Source of the DNA: Roseovarius sp. W115
GTDB taxonomy: Bacteria; Pseudomonadota; Alphaproteobacteria; Rhodobacterales; Rhodobacteraceae
Assembly: GCF_032842945.2 (NCBI RefSeq)
Contig: NZ_CP146606.1
Span: 1,678,501-1,742,500 of the forward strand
Reading direction: 5' to 3'
Length of the DNA stretch: 64,000 nt
Part shown: one piece after another, positions 27,419 to 36,227 of the stretch
Layout of the letters: every line of letters starts with the position of its first letter
How positions within the stretch are numbered: the stretch's first letter is position 1
The notes under the pieces: model-generated
Databases searched by the model: none
The model's input: the letters and a program-made list of their open reading frames with translations, nothing else
What the model was told of the DNA's origin: nothing
Program-made: the position numbers and the translations under genes

Positions 27419-28686
27419 GCGATATGCGCTCTGCGGCAGCTTTTGAAAACGGGCCTTTCGGGGGGCTTTAATGAGCTCTTTGTGCGGCGCGCCACGCGGC
27501 AGATTACGGCTATGACCACCACGGAGAACAGGAAGTTCTGATGCGTGACATAGACGGAATGGCTGGAGAAGAGCAGAGCCGCCCCGATCTGTGCGTAGAT
27601 TGCGGCCCAGCCGAGTGACTGGCAGGCGCGATGGAACACAAAGCGGAACAGAATTGCAAAACACCCGATTACCACCATGCCCAATACAGGGCCAAAATCG
27701 ACGTAGGCGGTGGTAAAGAATGGAAACTCGCCACCGCCGAGAACGGCATTCAACTCGGGGATCTGGCTTGGGTTTGCACCATCAAAGAGACCATCGGTCA
27801 GGGTCAGGAATGTCAGCCCTTCGAACGTAAGTGCGCCATGCGTGTGGGGGATTGGGCGACTGAGCGGAGCAAGGCTGTTCCATGTGTCGTTGATTATGTA
27901 GAATGTCAGTTTCTGCCAGGCAATGTCGGCGGCGGAATGATCGAGACTTGGATTTGTGATGATCTCACGGGCGATCCAAAGCCCAAGAAAAAGACAAAGT
28001 CCCAGACCCAGAAACCGCAGGCCAAAAACATGCCCGCGCACAAGGCAAGCGGCGATGTAGGCTGAGAGCAGGAACTGTAACAGCAAGAGCCGCTGGCTCA
28101 TGACGATGGGCAAAACGAAGAGAAGAACAAGGTTTAACACAAGCGTGATCTGGCACATACGCCGCGCTTTGGATGATAACTGGCCATGTGCCAGCAATGC
28201 CGCAGCAAGACAACCCGTGGCAGGCAAAGCAGCATAGAACAAGCGCATGCCGGTGAAGAGCTTGTTCTCCAAAAGCATGTCGCGGGTGTTCAGGCTGTCG
28301 ACATAGACAGCCGTGGCTAGTTGCAGCAACCCACCTGCGCCACGTGCCGTTCCAGCGATCCAGAGCAGGGTCACAAAGGCAAAACAGGTGTTGATCGCGA
28401 AGGTTGCTTTTGCCGCAGCGTTCACGTCCAGACGCGGGTGAAATGGGCGTGGTTTGGGTAATGACAGGCGCGCAATCCAATCGGCCAGGATGTAGATTGT
28501 GAGGCTGAAGAGAACCCAGAGGATACCAGCCAAAGTGATGGCCGAGAGATCAAGATGCTCGCGCGCAATGAAGATTTGCACCAGCGGCAGGCGATCGAGC
28601 GACATAAAAGCCCAGATCGAGAAGGCGCCCGTCAAACCCCAGCAGCACAGCATCAAAGTCAGCGGTGATAGAGCTTGGCGCGTCAT
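27415..28686 (-). CDS. O-antigen/exopolysaccharide polymerase (Wzy-like)
   Basis: Polytopic membrane protein of 423 residues with about 10-12 hydrophobic segments and a larger loop near residues 255-320 (TLTDGLFDGANPSQIPELNAVLGGGEFPFF). Primary sequence is poorly conserved in this group; the assignment rests on topology and on placement between flippase, acyltransferase and sulfotransferase genes. It would link repeat units in the periplasm. Overlaps of four bases with both neighbours indicate one operon running from the sulfotransferase to the GumK-like gene. A membrane protein of other function is not excluded. Confidence 0.7.
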   Translation of the reverse strand: MTRQALSPLTLMLCCWGLTGAFSIWAFMSLDRLPLVQIFIAREHLDLSAITLAGILWVLFSLTIYILADWIARLSLPKPRPFHPRLDVNAAAKATFAINTCFAFVTLLWIAGTARGAGGLLQLATAVYVDSLNTRDMLLENKLFTGMRLFYAALPATGCLAAALLAHGQLSSKARRMCQITLVLNLVLLFVLPIVMSQRLLLLQFLLSAYIAACLVRGHVFGLRFLGLGLCLFLGLWIAREIITNPSLDHSAADIAWQKLTFYIINDTWNSLAPLSRPIPHTHGALTFEGLTFLTLTDGLFDGANPSQIPELNAVLGGGEFPFFTTAYVDFGPVLGMVVIGCFAILFRFVFHRACQSLGWAAIYAQIGAALLFSSHSVYVTHQNFLFSVVVIAVICRVARRTKSSLKPPERPVFKSCRRAHIA

Positions 28687-29381
28687 GCTGCAGCCTTATG
28701 GTGGCGCACACTTTCAAAGATTTCCAGATCGGGCGCGCAGAGATGTTCAAGGCGGGATCGTAGGTTGCGTGGAACCGACACGCTTTGCGGCGCGCGATTG
28801 CGATGCCAAAGGGGAAGTGGTCCGTTGGTTATTTCTCGCAAAGCAGCGTGACAGGCCTGGGGATCGGACAAGTCTCCGACAAGGTCAAAGCAGGACAGCG
28901 CGCGAATGGCACGGATCACAAGCGGACCGGTATCCTGTGCCTGCCCTTGGCTTTGGCCTGCGAAGTAGAAGAGATATTGTGAGGCCAGCCTGTGGGCGGC
29001 GCGGGTTTCGAGAAAGGCGTCCAGCGTATCGGGCCGCTGCGCATCAGGATGTTTGCGCTGCAGGTAATTGTAGTGCGACACGAACCGGCTGACGGGGTCT
29101 CGCAACAAGGTCAGAAAGCCATAGTTTTGCGCTTCATTCAGGTGCAAGTCAGAGTCGTATTGCACATGTCCGGAAATCATCCGAACGCCCCGTGCCACAT
29201 GAGCGTGCAACTCACGTCTGCGCGCGGCGTAGTCGCTCAGGATGTGGGCTTCTCCGGTCAGGCTGAGATCCCCTTGGCCCAGTCGGATGGTGGCCTGTGA
29301 TGTCAGGAAGCGCAGGCGCAGAGCTGCTCCAAAAGACGAGCCGCCGCATTTGGGTACATGGATATAGATGAAGCCTGCCAC
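28683..29381 (-). CDS. Sulfotransferase family 2 (carbohydrate-type) protein
   Basis: Soluble protein of 232 residues. The 5'-phosphosulfate loop is HVPKCGGSSFGAAL at the N-terminus, and the 3'-phosphate motif is LLRDPVSRFVSHYNYL near residue 95. These bind PAPS as in sulfotransferase family 2, which includes heparan and chondroitin sulfotransferases. As the first gene of a leftward polysaccharide operon it most likely sulfates the repeat unit. The stop overlaps the polymerase start (ATGA). It is divergent from a GT4 gene across an exact CtrA box. Confidence 0.85.
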   Translation of the reverse strand: MAGFIYIHVPKCGGSSFGAALRLRFLTSQATIRLGQGDLSLTGEAHILSDYAARRRELHAHVARGVRMISGHVQYDSDLHLNEAQNYGFLTLLRDPVSRFVSHYNYLQRKHPDAQRPDTLDAFLETRAAHRLASQYLFYFAGQSQGQAQDTGPLVIRAIRALSCFDLVGDLSDPQACHAALREITNGPLPLWHRNRAPQSVSVPRNLRSRLEHLCAPDLEIFESVRHHKAAA

Positions 29382-29472
29382 GTTGCTTTGAGCCTCCCTC
29401 TTGTGGTGGATCAGGTACAGGATGCAACACCCGGTGGGGTGTTAGCCTTTTGGTAAGATTCGCACGGCAGGG

Positions 29473-29488
29473 TTAACGGGTGCTTAAC
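29473..29488. promoter_or_regulatory. Exact CtrA box between sulfotransferase and GT4 genes
   Basis: TTAACGGGTGCTTAAC is an exact TTAA-N7-TTAAC. It lies 22 bases before the GT4 start and 91 bases from the sulfotransferase start, in a divergent promoter region. Confidence 0.6.
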
Positions 29489-29510
29489 GTCCAAAGGAGG
29501 CTGCACCCGT

Positions 29511-30683
29511 ATGCATATTGTGCATCTGATTACCCGTCTTCTGCGTGCAGGATCAGAAGAAAATACAGTCGAAACAATGCGCTGGCAGCTTGAAGCCGGG
29601 CATGAGGTCACACTGATCCATGGCTCTGACGCAGATCCCTTTTGGGACATGAACTTGCCCGAGGGCTTAGGGCGAATCGTGCTGCCTGATTTGGTGCATC
29701 CTGTCGATGCAAAGCACGATTTTCGCGCGATCCGCTGGTTGCGTGATATCTACAGAACCCTGTCGCCGGATATCATTCACACGCACCAGAGCAAGGCCGG
29801 TCTGGTTGGTCGGTTGGCGGCGGATGCTGTGCCAAATGCGCTTGTTGTACACGGCGTGCATATTCTGCCGTTTGAAGGCGTCAGCCCGATGAAGCGCGCA
29901 ATTTACCTTGCGGCGGAACGCATTGCGGCGCGGCGCACCGACGCCTTTGTTGGAGTCTCAGAGGCGGTGTCGGATGCCTATGTCGACGCCGGTCTGGCGG
30001 ATCCGGAGCAGATCTATTGTGTGCGTTCCGGCATGGGTCTGGATCGATTTCGAAACGCGCAGCTGCCGCCTGACTGGCGAGCATTGTCCAATGCCGATAA
30101 AGATGGTCGCCGTGCACCTGTGGCGCTGATGATGGCTGCGTTTGAGCCGCGCAAACGGCACATACCATTTCTGCGCGCGTTTGCACGTGTCGCGAACCGG
30201 TTGCCGCAAATGCGTCTGTTGCTGGCGGGACAAGGACCCGAAGAAAACCGCGTGCGCGATGAGGTGGCGCGTCTTGGGCTTGAAGATCAGGTGGTGTTTT
30301 GTGGGCATCGCGTTGATGCCGAAGCGCTCTTTGCTCTTGCCGATGTCTCGATACTTACCTCTGAACGAGAAGGTCTGCCGCGTGTCGTGGTGCAATCCAT
30401 TGCCGCAGGGTGCCCGGTGCTGGCGCAAGCGTTGCCGGGTTTGGATGAAATCCTGGCGCATGACATCAACGGGTTGATCCTGCCGGCTGACAATATGGAT
30501 GTGGTGGCGGATCAGCTGATCGAGGTGTTGGAGGAGCCGGCCAAGCGCACGCGCCTGTCTCGTGGTGCGCGACACACAGATGTCTCGGATTGGGAATTGG
30601 CGCGACTGGGATCGGGAACCGAGCGTTGCTATCGCAGCGCCTTGGGTAAACAGGAGCTTGTCCTGCAGGCCAAACTCGCATGA
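29511..30683 (+). CDS. Glycosyltransferase family 4 protein
   Basis: GT-B fold glycosyltransferase of 390 residues. The N-terminal acceptor domain starts MHIVHLITRLLRAGSEENT and contains DIIHTHQSKAGLVGRLAA. The C-terminal donor domain has RLLLAGQGPEENRV, DVSILTSEREGLPRVVVQSIAAGCPVLA and the E-x7-E pattern of retaining GT4 enzymes. AAAGGAGG precedes the ATG, a strong site. The next glycosyltransferase gene overlaps by four bases, so the pair is translated together. It would add one sugar to the lipid-linked repeat unit; donor and linkage are unknown. Confidence 0.88.
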   Translation: MHIVHLITRLLRAGSEENTVETMRWQLEAGHEVTLIHGSDADPFWDMNLPEGLGRIVLPDLVHPVDAKHDFRAIRWLRDIYRTLSPDIIHTHQSKAGLVGRLAADAVPNALVVHGVHILPFEGVSPMKRAIYLAAERIAARRTDAFVGVSEAVSDAYVDAGLADPEQIYCVRSGMGLDRFRNAQLPPDWRALSNADKDGRRAPVALMMAAFEPRKRHIPFLRAFARVANRLPQMRLLLAGQGPEENRVRDEVARLGLEDQVVFCGHRVDAEALFALADVSILTSEREGLPRVVVQSIAAGCPVLAQALPGLDEILAHDINGLILPADNMDVVADQLIEVLEEPAKRTRLSRGARHTDVSDWELARLGSGTERCYRSALGKQELVLQAKLA

Positions 30684-31834
30684 CGTTGTTTATCAACGGG
30701 CGGTTTTTGACCCAGCCCTTGTCAGGTGTGCAACGATACGCGCACGAATTGGTGCGGGCGCTGGATAATCATTTGGCAAAGCATCCTTCGGTCAAGGCGC
30801 GGTTTGGGCAGGTTGTGGTTTTGACACCATTTGCATCCGGCACTCAGCGTAAAAATCTGCCCCGTTACCGCAGCATTGAAGTGTTTCCGACAGGCGCCTC
30901 ACAAGGGCATGTGTGGGAGCAATCACGGCTTTATCAGATCAGCAAGGATGGTGTTCTTCTAAGCCTTGGCAATTGCGGCCCGCTTGCGCATGAGGCACAT
31001 GTGGTTGCGTTTCATGATGCGCATGTCTTTGAAATGCCCGAAGCGTTTTCGCCGGGTTATCGTCGTTGGCATCGGTTTCTGCGGCCTCGACTGGCGCAGC
31101 GTGCCAAGGGCTTGATCACAGTGAGCCAACACTCGGCGCAGACTTTGGCACATTGGTTGGACGTGGATACAGATCGGTTCGCGATCGTACCGAATTCGGC
31201 GGAACATGTGCTTCGAATAGAAGAAAACCTGCAAGCCACCGAAGAGCATGGATTGAACCCAAAGAGATATCTTTTGTCTGTTGGCAATCAAAGCCCGAAC
31301 AAGAATCTCATTCGGCTGATCGAAGCACATCGCGATGCGGGATCGGATGTTCCGCCCCTCGCCATTGTCGGAGACGCGCCGCGTGCGTTGAACATTGCAA
31401 AACTGGAAACTCAAAACGGATTGTATGTTCTGGGCCGTGTGTCCGATGCAGACCTGCGTGGACTGTACAAGGGTGCATTGGGTTTCGTGTTTCCATCCCT
31501 GAATGAAGGATTTGGCATACCGCCTCTAGAGGCGATGCAGCTCGGTGTCCCTGTGCTCAGTTCGAACGCCACGGCGATGCCCGAGGTGCTGGGCAATGCG
31601 CCGATGTGGTTTGATCCCCGGGATCAGCTTGGGATGACCTTGGCGCTCAAACGCTTCGCGGCAATGGCAGAAGAAGAGCGCAAAATTCGGATCACCAAGG
31701 GCTTGGCACGTGCAGGGCGCTATTCCTGGCGGGCCAGTGCAGAGGCGCTTGTAGAGATGTTGGGCCCCATGTTTGCTGCTGGTGCGAGACCAGTACGCAA
31801 TCCGCGGCTGCGCAAGCTGATCAGCGCCCGGTAG
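30680..31834 (+). CDS. Glycosyltransferase family 4 protein
   Basis: Glycosyltransferase of 384 residues. FINGRFLTQPLSGVQRYAHELVRAL at the N-terminus, GLITVSQHSAQTLAHWL, LLSVGNQSPNKNL and FVFPSLNEGFGIPPLEAMQLGVPVL resemble mannosyltransferase-like GT4 proteins of O-antigen and exopolysaccharide clusters. Its start overlaps the preceding GT4 gene (ATGA). Its last 14 bases overlap the end of the convergent sugar-phosphate transferase gene. Confidence 0.88.
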   Translation: MTLFINGRFLTQPLSGVQRYAHELVRALDNHLAKHPSVKARFGQVVVLTPFASGTQRKNLPRYRSIEVFPTGASQGHVWEQSRLYQISKDGVLLSLGNCGPLAHEAHVVAFHDAHVFEMPEAFSPGYRRWHRFLRPRLAQRAKGLITVSQHSAQTLAHWLDVDTDRFAIVPNSAEHVLRIEENLQATEEHGLNPKRYLLSVGNQSPNKNLIRLIEAHRDAGSDVPPLAIVGDAPRALNIAKLETQNGLYVLGRVSDADLRGLYKGALGFVFPSLNEGFGIPPLEAMQLGVPVLSSNATAMPEVLGNAPMWFDPRDQLGMTLALKRFAAMAEEERKIRITKGLARAGRYSWRASAEALVEMLGPMFAAGARPVRNPRLRKLISAR

Positions 31835-32492
31835 GGCGAAAGATCACAGTCGCGGTGCGCAGTATGAGCGTCAGATCCCGAAGCGGCGTGATAGCGCGGG
31901 CATAAGCCATATCAAGGCGGAGACGCTCAGTGTAACACCCATCACTGCGACCCATGACTTGCCACAGGCCCGTGATGCCCGGACGCAGTTTGAGATAGAC
32001 TTTGGCGTCAGGTCCATAGCGATCCAGTTCAGGTTTGGTGACGGGACGCGGCCCGACAAAGGACATATCCCCGCGCAGCACATTCCAAATCTGTGGCAGT
32101 TCATCAAGGCTGGTGCGGCGCAGAAACTGGCCAAGTTTTGTAATACGCGGATCGCGGCTGAGTTTCTGTGTCCTTCGCCATTCGTCAGCGGCCAGTGGGT
32201 CAGCATCAAGAAGTTCAGTCAAAAGCCGTTCGGCATTGGGCACCATGGTTCGGATTTTCCAACAAGAGAATTCTGCTCCGTTTCGACCTACCCGTTTATG
32301 GCAATAGAATCCGCTGCCACCTTGCAGGCGTATGAGCGACCACAACAGCCCAATCATCGGAAGCAGGATCGGCAAGAGCAAAACAGCGATTGCAATGTCC
32401 AAAAGACGTTTGCCCAGAGTTGAGTAGGCCAGCGAAAGAACAGATGCGGTCGAAGGAAAAGGGCGTGCGTGCGCGTGGTCCAGCATGGCCAT
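31821..32492 (-). CDS. Undecaprenyl-phosphate sugar phosphotransferase (WbaP/ExoY type)
   Basis: Monotopic membrane enzyme of 223 residues that starts repeat-unit synthesis by loading a sugar 1-phosphate onto undecaprenyl phosphate. The membrane helix (KRLLDIAIAVLLLPILLPMIG) is followed by the catalytic core KIRTMVPNA, RDPRITKLGQFLRRTSLDELPQIWNVLRGDMSFVGPRP and KLRPGITGLWQVMGRS, all diagnostic of the family. It is the short form without the N-terminal helical domain. The ATG at 32492 has GGAG 9 bases before it; a longer start at 32552 lacks similarity. Two CtrA-like boxes lie directly upstream. The sugar loaded is not readable. Confidence 0.93.
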   Translation of the reverse strand: MAMLDHAHARPFPSTASVLSLAYSTLGKRLLDIAIAVLLLPILLPMIGLLWSLIRLQGGSGFYCHKRVGRNGAEFSCWKIRTMVPNAERLLTELLDADPLAADEWRRTQKLSRDPRITKLGQFLRRTSLDELPQIWNVLRGDMSFVGPRPVTKPELDRYGPDAKVYLKLRPGITGLWQVMGRSDGCYTERLRLDMAYARAITPLRDLTLILRTATVIFRPTGR

Positions 32493-32528
32493 AGGTTGGC
32501 TCCGTCGTATGTCCCCACTCACACGTCG

Positions 32529-32571
32529 ATAACCAATCTTTAAGCATCGCAAGGTTTAACAAGCGGTAAAC
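32529..32571. promoter_or_regulatory. Pair of near-consensus CtrA boxes upstream of the initiating transferase
   Basis: ATAA-N7-TTAA at 32529-32543 and TTAA-N7-TAAAC at 32556-32571 each differ by one base from the CtrA consensus. Their starts are 27 bases apart in a 117-base gap. Confidence 0.4.
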
Positions 32572-32609
32572 AAGACAGCTAAATTTTGCTGAAACCGGAT
32601 AGTTTTTGT

Positions 32610-33332
32610 TCAAGCGGTCTCGAAGCGGACCTGCCCTGTCTCGATGATCGCCGCCGTCAGGCAGTCCGTGGCATAAGCGCCTGTGTCAATGGCGATGCGC
32701 CCGCCCTCGGCGATGGCTGCGTCGACAACCGTGTGCCCATGTACCACCCACATGCCGTCGGTGCGCGGGGTGGTCAGGAACGCCGGATGCCCCCAGCGCA
32801 GGGTCTGCGGTTTTTGATCCGCGATGGGTTGCGCTGGATCCGCCCCGGCATGAAGCACGGCCACATTGCCGGATTGCCAGAGCGTGGGTAGGTCCCTGAG
32901 CCAGGTCAGCATCTCATCGCCCATCGTTTTCACAAACACATCGCGCAGTTTGACAAGCTCTTCGCCACGTGCCGAAGGAGAGATCCCACCCAGACCAAAG
33001 CTTGCGACGGTCTGCATCCCGCCGTGCAAGAGCCAACGACCGCCTTGTTCAGGTGTATCAATAAACTTCAGCATCATGTCTTCATGATTGCCCGATAAAC
33101 AGGTGATATCTGTTCGCTCCATCAGCAGGCGCAGCACCTCGGCGCTGTGATCCCCACGGTCGACATAGTCGCCCACGCAGATGATCGGAAGATCAGGCAG
33201 GCGTGGGAGCAAACGAGTCAAAAGGTCGATACGTCCATGGATGTCGCCGATGGCAACAAAAGGCGTGTCAGGCGCAGGCGGGCCGAGCTCGATATCTGGC
33301 TTGTTAAGAAAGTTCCGCAGCGCGTTAAGCAT
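32610..33332 (-). CDS. Metallophosphoesterase (serine/threonine phosphatase-like)
   Basis: Soluble protein of 240 residues. The calcineurin-like metal motifs are GDIHGR, GDYVDRG, GNHED and VHGHT, in the order and spacing of bacterial PP-type serine/threonine phosphatases. It could act as a protein phosphatase or hydrolyse a nucleotide or sugar phosphate. Placement in the polysaccharide locus next to a tyrosine-kinase-driven exporter makes a regulatory role plausible but unproved. An exact CtrA box covers its start codon. Confidence 0.87.
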   Translation of the reverse strand: MLNALRNFLNKPDIELGPPAPDTPFVAIGDIHGRIDLLTRLLPRLPDLPIICVGDYVDRGDHSAEVLRLLMERTDITCLSGNHEDMMLKFIDTPEQGGRWLLHGGMQTVASFGLGGISPSARGEELVKLRDVFVKTMGDEMLTWLRDLPTLWQSGNVAVLHAGADPAQPIADQKPQTLRWGHPAFLTTPRTDGMWVVHGHTVVDAAIAEGGRIAIDTGAYATDCLTAAIIETGQVRFETA

Positions 33333-33340
33333 ATATTAAC
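33325..33340. promoter_or_regulatory. Exact CtrA box over the phosphatase start codon
   Basis: TTAAGCATATATTAAC is an exact TTAA-N7-TTAAC. The phosphatase ATG (33330-33332, minus strand) lies inside it, and yjbH begins 116 bases to the right. Confidence 0.6.
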
Positions 33341-33455
33341 GACCCGTCTCCGAGAATTTTAATCAAACTATCGCGTTGTGACGCGCGTGCCCACCTGTTT
33401 CGCGCAGCGTGGCGCGACTTGGGGTGAGAGTGTGAATGAGATTTAGGAACGCTGT

Positions 33456-35561
33456 TTGAGATTTACGGAATTTTTCCCTCGGCTCTTATGCTGTGTTCTG
33501 ATCCTGGTTTTGGCATCACCCATGCAGCTCAGGGCCGAAACCCTGTCGACATTTGGTACGCCTGGTCTGATCGATATGCCAACCGCTGTGGTGCTGCCTG
33601 ATGGGCATGTGGCGATAACCGCAAGCACGTTTGAGAACAACCAGCGTCATACGCTCACCTTTCAGGTTTTGCCGCGGGTTTATGGCTCATTTCGGTATTC
33701 AATCCTGCGCGATTTGGTTCCCACAGGTCCAAATGGTGGTGATGTGTTTGATCGCAGTTTCGATGTGCATGTCCAGCTCTTGGAAGAACGTCCAAACCGT
33801 CCGGCGCTGGCCTTTGGCTTGAGGGACATTGCCGGAACGAGCATTTTTTCCAGTGAATATGTTGTGGCCACCAAGTCGCTTGGCCCAAACCTTCGGGTAA
33901 CCGGCGGTTTTGGATGGGGGCGATTGGCGCAGCGAGGCTCGTTTTCCAATCCGCTTGGGGTTTTGTCTTCTGGATTTGACACGCGTGCACCACGCGCCAC
34001 CACGGGGCAGTTGGCGGTGGACTCGTTCTTTCAGGGACCCGTTGCTTTTTTTGGCGGGGCAGAGCTGCGGCTTAGCGATCGTTTGAGTTTGCAGTTCGAG
34101 TATTCTTCGGATGCCTATGACCGCGAGCGCGCGGCGGGTAATATCGATATAGACAGCCCAGTTAACATTGGGCTGACCTATCAGTTCGACCAAGGCGCGC
34201 AGCTTCGCGGGTATGTGGTTGGGGGAACGACACTCGCGCTGCAGTTCAGCTACTTGTTTGATCCCGCGAAACGTCCTGTGCCCGGTGGACGTGACAAAGC
34301 GCCTGTGCCCTTTTCCAGCTCGGCCGTGTCCAGTTTTGGCGATTTTGATGACCCTACAACCCGCGAGAAAGCGCAGGCGCAGCTGTTCAAACAGCTTGAT
34401 CAGGAAGGGCTCACACTTCAGGGCTTCAAAATCCAAGGTGGCCGGGCACTGGTGCGCGTTGAGAACCGGCGCTGGGATGTCGAGGCACAGGCTGTTGGGC
34501 GCGCAGCGCGTCGGCTGGCAAAGGTACTGCCTGCACAGATTGACGTCTTTGAAATCACAGTGCAGCGACGCGGCACCCCGATCAGCACTATCACGCTGAA
34601 CCGTTCTGATCTTAAAGAGCTTGAACGGCACTACGACGGACCCTGGCGAAGTCTGACGCGTGCACGCATTGCAGATGAACATCGTGTTGATCAGGCAGGT
34701 GAACCGAAATCAGCATTCCCCGTTTTTGACTATTCTGTTGGGCCTTATGTCGCGCTGTCGTTTTTCGACCCGGACCAACCCGTGCGCGCGGATGCCGGGA
34801 TACAGGTAAATGCCGATTATCGCCCATCGCCGGGCCTGACGTTTTCAGGGGTGTTTCGCCAGCCGTTGGTTGGAAACATTGATGATGCGACACGTATGTC
34901 TGACTCAGTTTTGCCAAGGGTGCGCTCGGATGCTGTGCTCTTTGCACAGCAATCTAATTTTGAGATCAACGAGCTTACCGCAGAATACCTATTCCGCCCC
35001 GGCGCTGATCTCTTCGGGCGCATCACCGCTGGATATCTTGAAAGCATGTTCGGTGGTGTGTCTGCCGAACTACTCTGGTTTCCTATTGAAAGCCGTTTGG
35101 CGCTTGGTGCAGAGCTGAACTATGCCCGGCAACGCGATTTCGACATGCTCTTGGGTTTTCAGGATTACGATGTCCTGACAGGCCACGGCTCTGTCTACTA
35201 TGATCTTGGCCATGGCTTTACCACGCAACTTGATGTCGGTCGTTATCTCGCGGGTGACTGGGGCGCTACATTTTCGTTGGCGCGGGAATTCAACAATGGA
35301 TTCAAAATCGGTGGGTTCTTTACACTCACCGATGTGCCGTTTTCTGAGTTTGGCGAAGGCTCATTTGATCGCGGAATTACCGTGGAAATTCCCATATCGT
35401 GGTTCACCGGTCGTTCCTCTCGCCGCACTTTCCGGCAGGTGATACGCCCGCTGCAACGTGATGGCGGCGCACGGCTGAACGTGAGCAACCGGCTCTATGA
35501 AGCGACCAGGGATTACCGGGCGCAAAGACTTAGCGCGGGCTGGGGACGGGTGTTCCGATGA
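33456..35561 (+). CDS. YjbH-type outer-membrane exopolysaccharide protein
   Basis: A protein of 701 residues with a signal peptide (CVLILVLASPMQLRAE) and many alternating strands ending in aromatic residues. It fits YjbH, an outer-membrane barrel protein needed for export of a surface polysaccharide. GTPGLIDMPTAVVLPDGHVAIT near the N-terminus is the family signature. The only start that fits the signal peptide is a TTG at 33456, with AGGA 7 bases before it. Translation of the downstream yjbF gene is coupled by a four-base overlap. In E. coli yjbEFGH is an exopolysaccharide operon; here H, F and a Wza-type gene are present. Confidence 0.87.
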   Translation: MRFTEFFPRLLCCVLILVLASPMQLRAETLSTFGTPGLIDMPTAVVLPDGHVAITASTFENNQRHTLTFQVLPRVYGSFRYSILRDLVPTGPNGGDVFDRSFDVHVQLLEERPNRPALAFGLRDIAGTSIFSSEYVVATKSLGPNLRVTGGFGWGRLAQRGSFSNPLGVLSSGFDTRAPRATTGQLAVDSFFQGPVAFFGGAELRLSDRLSLQFEYSSDAYDRERAAGNIDIDSPVNIGLTYQFDQGAQLRGYVVGGTTLALQFSYLFDPAKRPVPGGRDKAPVPFSSSAVSSFGDFDDPTTREKAQAQLFKQLDQEGLTLQGFKIQGGRALVRVENRRWDVEAQAVGRAARRLAKVLPAQIDVFEITVQRRGTPISTITLNRSDLKELERHYDGPWRSLTRARIADEHRVDQAGEPKSAFPVFDYSVGPYVALSFFDPDQPVRADAGIQVNADYRPSPGLTFSGVFRQPLVGNIDDATRMSDSVLPRVRSDAVLFAQQSNFEINELTAEYLFRPGADLFGRITAGYLESMFGGVSAELLWFPIESRLALGAELNYARQRDFDMLLGFQDYDVLTGHGSVYYDLGHGFTTQLDVGRYLAGDWGATFSLAREFNNGFKIGGFFTLTDVPFSEFGEGSFDRGITVEIPISWFTGRSSRRTFRQVIRPLQRDGGARLNVSNRLYEATRDYRAQRLSAGWGRVFR

Positions 35562-36193
35562 AGCGTGTTTTGGTACTCATGAGTGCAATCTTCGGTTTGC
35601 TGGGCTGTGGCACTTTTCAGGCCCCGGAGACACGTCGCTTACTGGCGCAAGTTACTGGGCAACCGGAAGAAATCGCGCCGCGCTACGCTACTCTGATCAA
35701 GTCAAAGGCGCCTGCTTTGCAAATCGGGTTTCCTGACCTAGGCAAAGGGGGCGGGACGCTTTTGCTGGAAAGGCGCGAAGGCGCTTTTGAATACTGGCTC
35801 AGCCCCGAAGGCGCTCAGGTCATTCTGCAAGGCGGAATGCTGCATGGATTGCATGGCTTTGGAGAGGGGCTTTTGGCCTCGGAACTGACCGAACCCCTTG
35901 CGTTAGTTCGCGCGCTACACCCGGGCGTGTCTGACCGATTCCAGACCTTTTTGGATGGCGGTGATCGTGCCGTCACGCGGACCTATCGCTGCACCATCGA
36001 ACGCATCGGCCCAGAGGACATCGCCCTGGCAGATCGTCTGGTGAGCACCGTTCTGATGGTCGAACGGTGTCGTAGCCTCGATCAGTCTTTTGAGAATTTC
36101 TACTGGGTTGTGCCTGCGAGCGGCCAGATCGTCTTGTCGCGCCAATGGGCGGGGCCGTTTCTTGGCGCGCTGTCAACACGTGTTGTGCCGTGA
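35558..36193 (+). CDS. YjbF family lipoprotein
   Basis: A protein of 211 residues with a lipobox (IFGLLGCGTF), so probably an outer-membrane lipoprotein facing the periplasm. GGGTLLLERREGAFEYWLSPEGAQVILQ and the late WVVPASGQIVLSRQW segment match YjbF (GfcC/GfcB-like group) proteins of exopolysaccharide operons. Its start overlaps the yjbH stop (ATGA), and 34 bases separate it from the export lipoprotein gene. Likely a partner of YjbH in secretion. Confidence 0.85.
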   Translation: MKRVLVLMSAIFGLLGCGTFQAPETRRLLAQVTGQPEEIAPRYATLIKSKAPALQIGFPDLGKGGGTLLLERREGAFEYWLSPEGAQVILQGGMLHGLHGFGEGLLASELTEPLALVRALHPGVSDRFQTFLDGGDRAVTRTYRCTIERIGPEDIALADRLVSTVLMVERCRSLDQSFENFYWVVPASGQIVLSRQWAGPFLGALSTRVVP

Positions 36194-36227
36194 GCGTGCT
36201 GATGAAAACTAAAAGGAGACGTGTGAG

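Noticed and set aside
29432..29448. Hairpin AACACCC / GGGTGTT between the sulfotransferase and GT4 genes
   Set aside because: Short stem without a proper T-tract, in a divergent promoter gap where a terminator is not expected.
33699..34682. 327-codon frame antisense to yjbH
   Set aside because: Lies wholly inside yjbH and has no recognisable motif.
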